Source: Ursus arctos
Lineage: Eukaryota; Chordata; Mammalia; Carnivora; Ursidae
DNA length: 64,000 nucleotides
Direction: 5' to 3'
Assembly: GCF_023065955.2 (NCBI RefSeq)
Contig: NW_026622930.1
Coordinates: forward strand, 24,095,449-24,159,448
Part shown: one piece after another, positions 44,301-58,100 of the stretch
Position numbering within the stretch: the first letter of the stretch is position 1
How the letters are laid out: the number at the start of each line of letters is the position of its first letter
Notes under the pieces: generated by a model
Databases searched by the model: none
The model's input: the letters and a program-made list of their open reading frames with translations, nothing else
What the model was told of the DNA's origin: nothing
Translations under genes and position numbers: made by a program

Positions 44301-47300
44301 GGCCAGGGATGCTGGTGGCCCTTCTGAATGTTCCAACCCTAAGAACCATAATGGGGGCAAATAAGGAGAGTTGGGATTGGGATTCAAATGTGAGTCTGCT
44401 TGGACTCTCGTAAAAGCCTTGATTTCAACAGTCTCTTCTTTCCTCTCGGGGTTCCCTTCTCTCTGAGACCAGTCCGACATCATGGTCTAGGTCCCCTGCC
44501 ATCTCCCTTCTCTAGAGTGGACACCTGGGCCACCAGATCGCATGGCATCGCTGGATGGGGAAGACAGAGCCAGACGCATTGTCCACTCTGGTCCTCCCGG
44601 TACTCGAGCCAGTGACGGAGGAGGGGCTGGGCAGAGAGGGCAGTGGGAGCCCCCAGTGCAGGGCCACTAAAAGTAAAAGGATCCTCTTCCAGGAGGCTCC
44701 CTCCTTTGACTCAGCAGGACATTAGATTAACTTCCTTCCTTCTCTTTATATACATTCACTTAAAAAGGACACAGTTTACTATTATAGACAGAAAACCTGC
44801 ATCATTGACACAAGCAGAAATATAAATAAATGTGAACCAACAGAAAAATGGGTGACCATGAAAAAATTTAAAAACATGTTTTAGTCCCCGGAAATCATTC
44901 TAGCATGTCCGCACAGACGTGCCACTTTGGGAAATGCCAAAGGAGAGGGCACACAGCATTGCCGGCATGGATCTCAGCAGGCAGGGACTGGCTCCCTTCT
45001 CTAACGACGAGGCCAGGCTCCACTGGCAAAGAGCCAAAGGAGTCACAGGGTCCAGAGAGCCAGGCCTCAAATTCAATAGACTGGGATTCCTAAAAGGGTG
45101 ATAACTACCCCTCTTCCCCAGGGCATCGTCTTTTTCTGCACCCGTCCTTCCGCCCTTTACCCCATCCTCTCTCTCACAAGCCTCCATCCTTGGACTGGTG
45201 CCCACAGCTCGGTGGCTGGACAGGCTCGCATTGTAGGAGGGCTGTTTGGAGGAAGTGCCAGAGGGGAGGACAGCTGTCTTTTAAATCTCCCCACCGTGCG
45301 AGGGGGCCGGGGCCTGGGCCACACAAGGGCACGCACACATGCACCCTGAGTTTGCACACCCCCACCATCGGAAAGGCAAGAACCTTTCATCTTTGTGGCC
45401 GTGGGTGCGCAGGTCAGGAGGAAGCCTAGAGCCGTGTCCCAGGGGCCAGCGAGAACGAAGGGAGGAAAGGAAGGGTAACTCACCTCATAGTCAGATACCC
45501 CCTGGAGCTTCCCCAGAAGAGTGCTAACGAAGGCGATGACCATGGAAATGATGAGCGTGGACAGGGAGAAGAAGGTGATGTTGTGGAGAGTACCTGCCAA
45601 GAAAAAGAACAGGTGTGGGGCTTGCTGCCTGGGGCTTGGGGCTTGAGGACCGGCGCTGTGGGCAGGAGTCCGCCCGCCGAGATGCCGGGTCCCTGGGGGC
45701 CCTCCTCAGCACCTCTGTGGGGGCTTCATGTCCAAGGCGGAGCGGCCCCTGCCCCAGTTCTCCTCCTAGCACTGGAATCAATGCGCCTGACGCGTGACGT
45801 CATCCCTCAGTGCTATGGGCCCAGTTTGGAATTCGGCATCTTACGGATTCCATCACAAAATTTAATTGTCTGAAGTACCCACTCAAGTGTCATGAAACAT
45901 GTCCTTCTCGACCCGTCAGTTTACGTCCCAGCTCACAGTCCCCGGGCAGTAGGTCCGGGTTACCCACTCACGCCGCTGCCCCCAAATGCAGTCTCTGACC
46001 CACGCCTGTCCCTGCGAGCTCCTGTGGCAGCTCTTACCCGTGCTCAGGGCAATCCAGAATTCAAGTCATTTACATGTCGCTCACGATATTCGGTAACTTT
46101 TTTATGACACCAGTTTTCTACTGAGGTAAAGATTACAAATCAACCTTTACGGTCAGAAGCTAACCCATAATGATGCTGGTCATTGTGTTTCTATAAGAGC
46201 AAAATTGGCCAACAGCTTCGGTACCCAACCATGCAGGGTGGATGGAAACAGCTAGAATTCAAAGGCCCGTGCTCAAACAGTATTTCAGTAACACAGGAAA
46301 TCGCTCAGGACGCTATGTTGAGTGAAGAAACTCAGGAGACAGGACCGAACATTATGAAATGGAAATCACAACTTTGAAAAGTAAGAATAAACCAATAAAC
46401 CCCCTCCCACTCTGCCCTCTCCCCAGTCTTTTCTACTTAGGAGAAAAATTTTTAAAAAATGAAGTCGGCTACGTGGCAGGGAAAGGCTGGGGGATGAGAA
46501 ACGGGGAGATGGCGACAGACGGCTGACGCACGGAGGTAACTGGGAGCGGAGCTGTTTCCAGCTGCCGCCGGGGCACCACAGGAAGAAAATACGGTTTCCC
46601 TTCTCGCTCTGCTGAGGAGATGAAGGTCCGGGTCCCCGAGGGAAGACCAGTGTGGGGAGAGGGCAGGAAGCCGTCTGGTGGCGGAGAGGATGGGGAGGTC
46701 AGTGCGAACCTCGTGCCTCAGAGGGGATCACTCACGTGTGGTCCACAGGGACAGGGACAGCAGCTCTGTGTAGCCCAGAGCAGGGGAGAAGCTGGCCACT
46801 GGCAAACCCGAATCCTCCTCCAGGTTTTAGGCGATCATAGGACCCCAGGGGGGATGGCAGCAGAATTGAGCCCCACAGCTAATGTTTTATTTCTGCAGCC
46901 TTGAGTTGGAATGAAGGAATTGCTGTTTCTTGCTCTGAGGGTCGGAAACCAAAGCGCACGCGAGCTGGGCCGCGTTGGTCCAAGCCCGCCCCTTAGCGGC
47001 AGAGGTCGGCTGGGACTCTGGTCCGAGCCCTACCTGAGGTCTAGAGAAGCCATGGGGGGGGGGGGCTGCAGTCGTGCGCAGCTCTTGCTCCTCCCGGGCC
47101 CTCTCTGCTTGCACAGGGCAGACGTGCTGTTGAGGGCTTTAAAGGCAGAGGCAGGAAGGCCAGGCAGGCCCGGTACCTACCTAATCGCAGGATGGAGAAG
47201 AAGAGCATCCAGAAGAGACCGAGGAGCGGGGCGAAAATGGCCTGGTAGACAGCAGCCATGTGGATCTGCTCGTTGAGCTTGGTGGGCGCGTAGGAGTAGT

Positions 47301-50300
47301 ACATGTTGTAACGGTCCGTGACGTGTTTCATGCACAGGTACAGCAGCCCTGCGGGGCCGCAGAAGGCAGGTTCGGGTCTGCCCGGGCGGCGGGAGCCCTG
47401 TGGCGCCGACCGCCGGGACCCCCGTCTCCCCTGAGACCCAGAGTCTGTTCTGCCTGTTGGGCGAAGGGTCACTCCCCCGACAAACATCCCGCGTGACCAG
47501 CCATCCAACCTCCCCTGATCTGCCCGGCCCCTCCCTGCCCTGCCGACAGTCTGTCCCCGGCCTTCTCATACTCCGACGCTGGGGGCTCTACCCCTCCTCC
47601 CGGCCGGAGGGCACGCAGCCCTGGGGGTGCCTGAGGGAAGGCTCACCGAAAGGGACGATGATAGGGCAGGTGATGCTGTAAGCTATCACCACGCTGAAGA
47701 CGTTCATCATCCACGCGTACTCGCGCCCGTACTGGAAGTCCATGGCCTGGCTCTGGGGCGGAAGGCGGGGCTCACGTGAGGGGGCCTGGTCCCCTGGGCT
47801 CGGTGCCTTCTCTGGCTCCTTGTCTAGCCCCAGGGAACTGCCCGGTGGCTCAGGCCTGGAGGCGGGCTCCCTGCCGACCCCGGTCCACCGTGCCTCTCAC
47901 CTTGGGTCCCTCGTGCCCCTAGCGGGCCCCCTTCCTGACGCTCCCCCCGCAAGGGAAGGGCTGTGTGCCGGGAAGGGCCCGGCCCCCACCTTTCTGATGT
48001 GGACTCTCTCTGGCTCCGACCTGGAGAAGAAGAGGCGGGTGCTATATAGGAAGAGGGACCCCAGGCGCAACAGCTCCATGCCCGTGCCCAGCAAAGCCGC
48101 CGTGATCACGTAGTTGACGAAGAAGGCGCCGTTGTCTGGCAGGAACACACACCTGGCCGTGTGGACAGTGGAAGACGGCACAGACGCCAGAGAGAAGGAA
48201 AGGGCCGGGATGTTGGGAGGGGGGTGGAGGGTGGGGGTGGAGGGTAGAGATGGGGAGGGGGATAAAGATGGGAAGGGGGTAGAGATGGGGAGGGGGCGGA
48301 GGGTGGGGGTGGAGATGGGGGGGTGGAGGGTAGGGGTGCAGATGGGGAGAGTAAGCTCCATATGCACGTGTCCCCAGCCCGATTTAGGTTAATGCACACC
48401 CTTCTGAGCAGGGGTGGGGTTGGTCTACATCAAGGGCGGGTGTGTTGGGAAATACACTCTCTGGCTTGATCTAAAGCAGGGGTGCTTGACCAGGACCCAC
48501 AGACCGCAGACAGTCCATGGGGAGAAGTTTGGGGGTCTGTGACCTTGACTGTGAGCAAATGAAGGAGACACGTGTCTTGACATTCATGAGCCTCTGATTG
48601 CAACGTACCGTATCTGTCCATTAAGAACGTGGGCAACAAATCACAGCAACTGGCAGCTACGGTTGTGCCCAGTCACCAGTTGAAATCAGATACTTTCTTG
48701 GGGTGCCTGGGTGGCTCAGTCGGTTAAGCGTCTGCCTTTGGCTCAGGTCATGATCCCAGGGTCCTGGGATGATGGGGCTCTCTGCTCAGTGGGGAGCCTG
48801 CTTCTCCCTCTCCCCCCCCCACCGCTCCTGCTCTCTCTCTCTGTCAAATAAATAAATAAAATCTTAAAGATATTTTCATAGCCCACCGCAATTAGTGGTG
48901 ATATCTGACAATACCTTTGCGCTCACCGTCACTTCAAAATGACAGTCATTATTAAACACGTGGCTAAATTAGACGTGCTAACTTTACGTGACCCCAATGT
49001 TCCTGTCTGCAGGTGTGTACTTGGCATGCTGGTCAGCTTCAGCTAGAGGTCAGTCAGCTAGCGGAATGAATGCCTGTGCTGCCTGTTCTCACGCTGGTGA
49101 CGCAGGCATCTCTGTGGCTGTCCGGTGTCCCCATCTACACAATTCCGTCGACTTCTTTGAAACGAGAAATCTGTGAGCTCCCTGGATACGTTTCAGAACT
49201 CCTTCAAAAACTATTCTTTCTTGGGGCGCCTGGGTGGCACAGTCATTAAGCGTCTGCCTTCGGCTCAGAGCGTGATCCCGGCGTTCTGGGATCGAGCCCC
49301 ACATCAGGCTCCTCTGCTAGAAGCCTGCTTCTTCCTCTCCCACTGCCCCTGCTTGTGATCCCTCTCTCGCTGGCTGTCTCTCTCTGTCAAATAAGTAAAT
49401 AAAATCTTAAAAAAAAAAAAAAAAACAAAACTATTCTTTCTTGATGGCATCAAAGTTGAGTCATGGCCCTACAACTCTTTTCTCTCTCATATATAAACTG
49501 TATCGAAGATCCCGACCTAACCAACGATGAACTCATTGATCTTAGAAACAAAAGAGTCCAACTTATCAACTGCAGAAACCTTAGAGAATTCTGGTCCTTG
49601 CCCTAGAAAGCAAGCTGTGAACGCCTGCGTGTCATTTGCAACGTTACATCTTTGAAAATTGGGATTTCCAACATTTGTTAACCTAAAACCAAACCAAACA
49701 AAATCAAAATGGGCCGGATATCCAACATGACCCTTGTGTTGCTTCGTCAAAGATCCCGCCGCCCTGCACAGTTGAATGTCCTACTGCCGGCTAAGTAGCC
49801 TCAGCGTTCACACTGATGCCCGTAAAACAATAAAATGTAACTGCAGCATGCTGGTATTTAAAATGCACTGTCCTCTTATTAAATGTGCTAATAAAGAGTT
49901 TATTACAAATTTGTTTTTTAAAATATCTTGGTAACATTTCAGTATAATTGGTTTTCTTTGTAATCCGGGTATTTTGTGCATTTAAAGACATCTATTCAGA
50001 GTGTATATAAAACTGGCAAAATCTGGACAAGCCCTGTGGATGGTATAAGGTCAATTTCCGGGTTGTGATTCGGCACTATAGCTGTGCAAGGCGTTCCCAG
50101 GGGGGGACTGGATGAAGGGTACACAGGACAGTGTGTAAATTTCCTGTAAATGTACAATTATTTCCGAAACATCATTTGGAGAAGGGATCCCTGGGCTTTA
50201 CCAGATTGCCAAATGGGTCCCGGGAAAGGTTAAGAGGCTGCTTAGTGAGAGTCTTTGCACGCATTCATCTCGACCTGCGTGAGCAAATGAAGGACGCACG

Positions 50301-52100
50301 TGTCTACCTGGCGTGGGCGCATGGGAGCCCCAGCGTACACGGGGGGCACGCCCGGGGCACGTGCTCTAGTACTCACTGGAACCTGATGGACGCCTGCTCC
50401 AGGTAGTAGATGTCAAAGAGCCACCGGAAAAAGACATCCAAACTAGGAGCAAGAACAGGGTAGGCCCTTTAGTTAATGAATCTTGGCCTGGCTTGCCTCC
50501 CTCTGCCTTCCCTGGCTCAGTCCCTAGAGACTCTGGTATTCTAAGATTCCAGCTGGTCAGTCCACACTGCCTCTCTGCCTTCTTAATGCTGGGCCACCCC
50601 TGCCCCGAACCCTCTGGCCTCTCATCTCAAGGCTGCCTCTTCTAGCAAACCTTCGCCAGCCACTTTTCCGAATTTCCACTGCACGCTGGCTGTGTTTTTC
50701 CCACCAGTGAGCTGACAGGCATGGCTTGTTTCCCCAGAAGGCAGAGTTCACGGCTGACACCTTAGAGTTCACGGGATACCTGGCTCATGCTAGGCTCATG
50801 ACAGGCCTTGGACTGTCATTTGAGGAAGGGATTTGTAGCAACCGCAGGTAGGCCTATAGTATCTGAAAGAGGAGGGTCCAGCTCTAGGGTGAGGCTGTCT
50901 GAGAGAGGAGGGATACTTGGAGGGGAGGTACCTGGTCAGTCCCATAGAGGGCAGAATAATCACCATGAACACCAGAAAGATGTAGCACTTGTTTACGATG
51001 ATCAGATTCTGGCTTGATCTAGAAGGGAACAAGGAAACATGGCGTAAGAACCAGAGGCCTAACTACAGAACGGATGGAAAGACAGAGACAGCTACCTGGC
51101 CTAGGAAATGGGCTGGACAGTGCAAACCAGTGCCAGCCTCATGGAACCCTGGGAGCTGTGCGGCCGCCGGGAGCACCAGGCACGGGCAGCATCAACTAGT
51201 TGTGCCAGCCTTGGGCCCAGGACGGGGAGGAAGGGCACAGGTGCTGTGTGCTTGCTATCTTTGTGAGAGGGATGTTACCAATGGTGCTCAGATCCCTGCA
51301 GAGTTTCAATCATCTACAGAAGCCCTGCTCTGGGCCAGAGAAGAGACTAGTAAGGGTTTCTGTCAGGACAAACCTCTTGGCTTACTGCCTGGTAGGATGG
51401 TAGGAACTTCTGGTGCAGGAAATCACTTTTGAGACCCACACAGCCTTCGGGCAAAAGCAGGTCCACCTGCCCCAGGAAATGGTAAATACTTTCCACCCAA
51501 TCGGCTACCACCATAGAACAAGGAGGGCTAACCAGCTATTAGGGCGAAAGCTGCTATCAGTTAAAACATGGGTGCCGGGGGTGCCAGGGGCCTGGGTGGC
51601 TCAGTCCGTTAAGCATCTGCCTTCGGCTTAGGTCATGATCCCGAAGTCCTGAGATCGAGTCTGCGTTGGGCTCCCTGCCTAGCGGGGAGTCTTCTTCTCC
51701 CTCTCCCTCTGCCCCTCCCCCATGCTCGTGTGCTCGCACACACGCGTGCGCTCTCTCTCTCTCAAATAAATTATTTAAATAAATATTTAAATAAAATGTG
51801 GGTACTGCATGGGCTACATGGGTCTACAGTCAGGTTGAGTTCACGGGCTCCTCTGTGCCAGGCTTCCTGACGTCTTTAGACAATTCCTGCTCTGTCCTCC
51901 TCACCCTGGGCCTCCTCCCTGCAGTTTCTAGCTGCCTATCTCTGCTGACAGCTCCCTCCCCTCAATGCATGGCTAGAGGCTGAGGGAGCAGCCCAAGGAG
52001 CACTTGGTTTGGGCCTGAACATGCCTGAGATGGTGGTCCCATCTCAGCATTCCCGAGGCCAGAGGCCCAGGACCTCTTTCAAAAAAAAAGAAAAAAAAAA

Positions 52101-52136
<36 letters not shown>

Positions 52137-55100
52137 ATATGTATATGTATATATCTTAGTCTTTTGGGATGGTTTTGGGTATCAAAGCCATCCCATGTCA
52201 ATTTGATTCCTTAGGCCAAATGCGAGGCCCGAGCACCAGGCTGGTGGGGGAGTGGGCAGGGGAAGGGGCTGGGGCTGGGGCGAAGAGCAGGGCTGGGGGA
52301 GGAGGCCCCATCTCACCTGGTCCAGTGGGCCTCCAGGAAGGCGGACAGGTAGACGATCAGAGGCATTATCACCGTAAATGCCCAGAGCAGCAGGGAGGGG
52401 AAGAACTGGGTTACGACTGGGCTCTGTGAGGGTAGAGTGGAGAAGGGCAGAGAGATGTCAGTCGCCCCTTCCCCTTCCAGGCCACCCCTGCTTCTCCCAC
52501 ACCTCTGGCCTCTTCTCCCCAAGCTTAGTCCCAGAGCAGGTTAGGTTTCCCTGAGGCTGCGCAGTGGACCTGGCCTTCTCCGTCAGCCTTGCTGGCCAGG
52601 GGTCTGCCTGGCTGGCGTGGGCAGAGGCGGACACCACAAGGTTAAGTGGTGCCTTCAAGGGGCATGGGTCTTCTATGCTGAGGTCTCTGGAGGGGCAGCC
52701 TGGGCTTTCCCTGGGGACTTCACCTAGGGCCAGAGCCAGCTGCTGTCACTGACATCTCCCAGCTCAGACAGAAGACACTCCCTTTCATGTGATGTCTTGT
52801 GAAAGGTGGTAGAGAAGGGGGAAGGTGTGAAGGAAGAACCCCTAGGGGAGCTGTGGTGCCCCGGGGCCTCCTGTGAGGCTGACAAGGGGGGACAGAAGCA
52901 AGCAGCGCAAATGGTGTGGCTTGACTGTGCATGCGTGTGTATGTGTGTGTGCACGTGTGTATGCATGTGCGTGCATGCGTGTGTGTGTGCGTGTGCGTGC
53001 ATGTGTGCAAGCGTGTCGCTCGATAGGGATGGGGATAATACGGAAGAGGAGGCCTTCTAGGCCTGCTATGACAGCCTGGAGGCTACAGGATTTGGAAATG
53101 GGCCCGCCCAGCTCCTCTGCACTCCCCGGTCAGGACGAAGCAGCCTCTGACTTCAGGGATGGCTCCCCCAGCCCTGGGGCTCCCAGCCTGGAGGGGTGTG
53201 TCTGGAAGTGAGGGAGGTGGAGGTCCCACTTCTCTCAGATGACTGTGTTGGAACTGACCTCATTCTTCCCCACCCTCAACCCTCTCCCTCAAACTTGGGA
53301 CCCCCAGCTCTAGAGAAAGTGGGGAGAACAGAGCTGTCACACTGGCCACACCCTCAGCTGCACCCTTTGTCCTCCTAGCTGGCCTCGGGTGGCCCAATCT
53401 AGAGAAGCCCTCCAAGCCCCCTCTTGACTGGACCACCCATTTCCTCCCCAGCTCACCCCAACATCTACCTGCAGCACCCCCACCCCCCGCCCCTTCCTCT
53501 CCAGCTCCAGTCCCTCAGATGGGCAATGACCTGTGCATTCACCCCTTTAGAACGAAGGGAAGTCTACACCACCATTGACACGGCCACCGCCCCCACCGTG
53601 TTGGCAGCGCACAGGCACTGGAGCCGTGTTCCAGGGCCCCCCCACCCCAGCCTCGCCTGAGCCCTTCCCGCATCTCCCTGGGGCCCCCACGGCGGGCCCG
53701 AGCAGAGGCGGCACCTGCAGCTTCTCAATGGGGCGGGTGACGTTGTACATGTCGATGGTGTTGATGATGATGGCGGGTGTGGTGAGGAAGAAGAAGAGGA
53801 AGAAGAGGAAGGTGTTGATCGCGATAAAGCGAGCCCACCAATGGAAGCGGCGGACGGACAGGTGTTTCCTGGGGAGGGACGGAGGACGGAGACGCACTTA
53901 GCACCCCGGCTCCCAGCCTTAGATGCGGCCCACGTGCGGATTCCTGCATGCCAGCTGGAGACCCAGGCTGCCCTGGTCTACTTCAGCCCCCGGGGCGCAG
54001 ACCCCTGCACCAGGCCCTGGATCTGCCCCCAGTCCCACCCTTGGCGAAGGCCCTGGTGGAGGGCTGGGTCTGGGAGTGGGCAGAGACTGGGTGCTCAGAA
54101 GAGGACAGGCTCCAGCCCCGAGTAGGAGTAGGAGAACAGGCCCCAATTCCTTTCCCACCCTGTTCCCTTCTTCAGTCTCAGAGGAGCTGAAAGGAGAGGG
54201 GAGGGGCAGCAGGGGCTTACCAAATAATGTCTTTAGGGTGTGGGGCCAGGGTGACCCTCCAGCGGTAGGATTTGACGACGGTGCTCACGGAGGACTGCTG
54301 GGGGGACACGCCGCACTGGATATACTTGTAATCTTCCCGGATGCTGCGGAGACAGGGCGAGGAGACAGAGGTCTGGGGCTGAGGACAACAGGCTTAGGAG
54401 GGGTCTCAGGCCAGGGTCCTAAAGGTGGCCCCAATTCCTGGGGATTCTCAAAGCCTCGGGGATGCCAACCAGGACCTTAGAGGTGGGCAGCTCCTAAAGC
54501 CTAGTCCCTGGAGGAAAGGGGCAGCAGCAGGAGGGACTGTCTGGGCAGGGAGGGGACCACACAGTTTTTAGTTAACGTCTTTTCCCCTTGACAGCGGGGA
54601 CAGCACAAAGACATGCTCTTTCTTTGAGGTTGACGGAGGAGGTGCTAATTTCAGCCTCACCTTAGTATTAATAGCTACCAACTGAGCTCTTTTTGTGTGC
54701 CTGACACTGTGCCTGACAATGAATAGAATCCCAATCGTACAAAGTACTAAACTGAGGTGCCTGGAGACACAATCGAAGAGGGACAGGTGATGGCACTGGA
54801 GCCTTTGGTCTTATGCACATTTCTGCTGTAATTAAACCTCAGATCCTTTCTACCGGTGACAGTGTCTCAGAAAAGAAACAGTACTGGGGCGCCTGGGTGG
54901 CTCAGTTGGTTAACTGTCTGCCTTCAGCTCAGGTCATGATCCCAGGGTCCTCAGCTCAAGCCCCTCATTGGGCTCCTTGCTTGGCGGGGAGCCTGCTTCT
55001 CCCTCTGCCTGCTCTGCCTGCTGCTCCCCCTGCTTGTGCTCACTCTCACTCCAATAAACAAATAAATCTTAAAAAAAAAAAGAAAGAAAGAAACAGTATT

Positions 55101-58100
55101 GTCTTACATTGGTATACTGTTCTGTATAACATATGCACTAAAGAGATCACATATCCCTGCTTAACCCTCTGGGAGGTGGACAGAGAAGTTTTAAGCAAAC
55201 AAATACGATAGATAAGAAATTTGAGAGTATAAGTGCCTTGCAAAATTGCACACAATTGCATCTGACTAAATTCTAGGCTGTTCCATTTGTGGGTGGGTGA
55301 GGACAAAGTGGTATGTAGGATCAGGCTCCCTCAGAGAGAGAAGTGCCTCCACAATCCTCAAGGGACTGATGCAGAGTTCCCATCTATTTGACCCTATCCT
55401 AAGGATCCTTCCAGAACATTCCTGAGTGCACCTAAACCACTCCCTATCAAGGCAGAGTTGCCAGAAGCTGGGGCAGAGGAGGGAGGAGGCTGTAAAGCTA
55501 TGAATTCGGGGAGGCCTGCAGCAGGAGAGCAGAACCAGCATGCAGAGCTTCTCTACCCTGACTCCGTCACTTGTGGTGAGGAAAGGGGTGATGCGTAATG
55601 GGGGGGGAAATGGATTCATTCTTGTCAAGGCCTGGAAGAGGAACCAAGATATCTACTCTGACCACCTCCATGCTGAAGCAAGGACATATGAGGATGGGGG
55701 GACTAGGGCCTGGGTATCCCTGGAGACAAACTGAGTCTGGCAGCTGTGGGGAAATGGATGCAGACATGCTCTGGAAAGCAAGATGGCGGCTGCCTGTGAG
55801 AAGCACAGAGGGGTTGAGGGGCGGTCAGAATATGGCAAACTGGAGGGAGGTTCTCTCTCCTTGTCCCTTGGCTGGAATGGGGGTGAAAGAGGATGGTTTC
55901 AGAGCAGCAGAAGCCCACTCTCAGGGCTGGGCTGGGCACAGCAAGCTGCTGGCCCCGGCACTCACTGCTTCGTCATCCTGGCGTCCTGGAAGGTGACAAA
56001 GATCAGGTCCAGACGCTTCAGCCGAACGCGGTTGAGCTCAGCGTTGAACTCATCGGTCAGCTGCTCCTCCAGCTCACTGTAATACTGCTCTGCGTCTACC
56101 TGGGGCGAGATTCGGCCCTCAGAGCTGGAGAAGCCAGAGCTCTAGGAGGCCTCGCCTGGACATAAGGCCTCTCTCCACTCAGGTGGCGGGCCTCAGGCCT
56201 TGGCAAAGAGCTCAGGATCCCAGCGGGCTCCCAGATCCCAACTCGAGAACAGGAAAAGACTAGGACTCTGAAATTAGCTCCCTGCTCTTAGATCAGGGGA
56301 AGGTGACGCACCCTTGGGGCCAGGGAGTATTTTGGAACTTGGGCGGGACTCCAGAGGAGTGACAGAATGTGTCTCCAGCATTTTCAGGAAATGCAGATGA
56401 TTCTTTTTCTGGACTGGCTAGAGTTCAGTCCTGCCCAGTGGCCTCCTCCTAGTGGTTGGGTGATAAGATGGAGCCCAGTGCCTTTAAATGCTCCTGTCCT
56501 AGCCCTCTGAAAGCCTGAGGCATGGCAGCCTACAGCAGTCTACCATGTTCTCTCTGGTCCTCCCAACCAAGACTGGAAGTGGGCAAGAGCAAGCCAGCCC
56601 AGATCACTCCAGAAGGGGTGATCTCCTTTACATTCTCCATGGGGAGGCCGGGCAAGGTGGAGAGGGTGAGAGGAGCTGGGAGCCACAGCACCGGATGGTG
56701 CTGAATGGGGCCTGAGGGTACAGGGCCCGGGACAGAGCCGGAGCCCCAGTGCCCCAGCCCCTCGTCTACCATGTCCCTTAATCCCCAGGGCCGGGTACCT
56801 CTTTGAAGCAGGTCCAGCACTTGCAGAAGCACAGGCGGGAGCAGGGGTGGACCTTGATCATCATCTTCCCACTCTTCTTGGCCTTGGCAGTGTAGTAGAG
56901 CCGGCCCCGCATTGCATGGCGCCTGTCGGCCGGCGGGCAATAGGAGAAAGGATCTTGTGGTTGGGGGGGGGGCCAGCAGAGCCACGTCCTCCCCTTGTAC
57001 CCTCACCCCAGTTCCAGAGAGACCCCGCTGCAGACTCACCTCTGATCATCCAACTCGATCAGCGTCCTGACGTCATAGCAGAAGTGAACTCTGGTCACTA
57101 CGCACCCCGGATAGGCCTCACTGTAGCCAGAGACACAGAGACTGAGCCAGCCTGTGGCGCTGGGGATGGGCCATCCCACCCCCACCTCTACCCAGAACTG
57201 CAGCCCACAGGGCCGAGTGGCTCAGCTGCCTGGTTCTTGGATGGGAGACTCCATTCCCAATGTCAAATTTCAGAATTGATCCCTGGTAATCTGGGATTTG
57301 CCACATCCTCCCAGATGATCCAGAATAGGGTCAGGGGGCAGAACTGGAAGTTGCTGCTCATGAGAGATAATTAGCTCCTAGGGCTAAGAACTTGGGTCGC
57401 AAAAAATGCCCCAACTGCTCTAGATAGCTGTGGTCCAGGAGCTTGCCAGGCTCCGTCGCAGGAGCAACGAGGGAAAGGAAGAAAATGATACCCCCACCAC
57501 ACTCACGCCATGCAGGAAAGCCCTTGGCCTGAGAAACCCTGCTCTGGCCCCAGGGCCTCCCCCATTCTGGAAGGCTAATCCTGAGCCAAGTCCAGGACGG
57601 GCTGGGGTGTCTCTCGCGCCACCATCCTATGCCAGGTTACTACCCACTTGAAGATGTAGGCGGGGGAAGTGGGAGGAGGCAATCCCTGCTTCAGCCCACG
57701 CGACCCACTTACTGAAAATGCTTAATGATGATTTCTGGGTCTTGGATGTCCGTGGGGACATAGGTGATCATTAGTGTCCTTGTGACCTAAGTGGGGAGGG
57801 CAGATGGAGAAACACGACCGTGTTGACACAGAGCCCCCGGGTGTCTGGAGCAGGCCCGCTACTCAAGCAGGCTGCCCCCTTGCTGGGTAAGCTCAGTGCC
57901 AGCTTCCCTGGCCGGGCGCCCTGACTTCAGCGGGCTGTGTGCTGTGTGCGGCCGCAGGCAGGCACGTGCATCTCTGGTACTCTCTGGGGCGCTGCTGCAG
58001 GCCGCCTGCCACAGACAGCAGAGGTGGAGGGAGAGAGAGCCAGAAGCCGCAGACAGAGCCAGAGCTCCGGGACCGACAGGAGCTGCTTGTGCTCTTGTGC

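Larger units (their letters stand above)
48477..50240 (+). mobile_element. Degraded hAT (Charlie-like) DNA transposon with nested SINEs
   Basis: The left end caggggtgcttgacc at 48477 and the right end, inverted agcctcttaacctttcccgggaccca near 50210-50240, resemble hAT-Charlie termini. The region 49505-49790 retains a decayed transposase dimerisation-domain coding stretch. Two CAN-SINEs (48698-48867 and 49224-49426) are inserted in it. No clear 8-bp target duplication survives. It lies in the TMEM63C intron 48153-50376. Confidence 0.6.

Noticed and set aside
49517..49750. 77-codon minus-strand frame with protein-like composition
   Set aside because: It is the antisense of the hAT transposase remnant, whose plus frame carries the recognisable motif.
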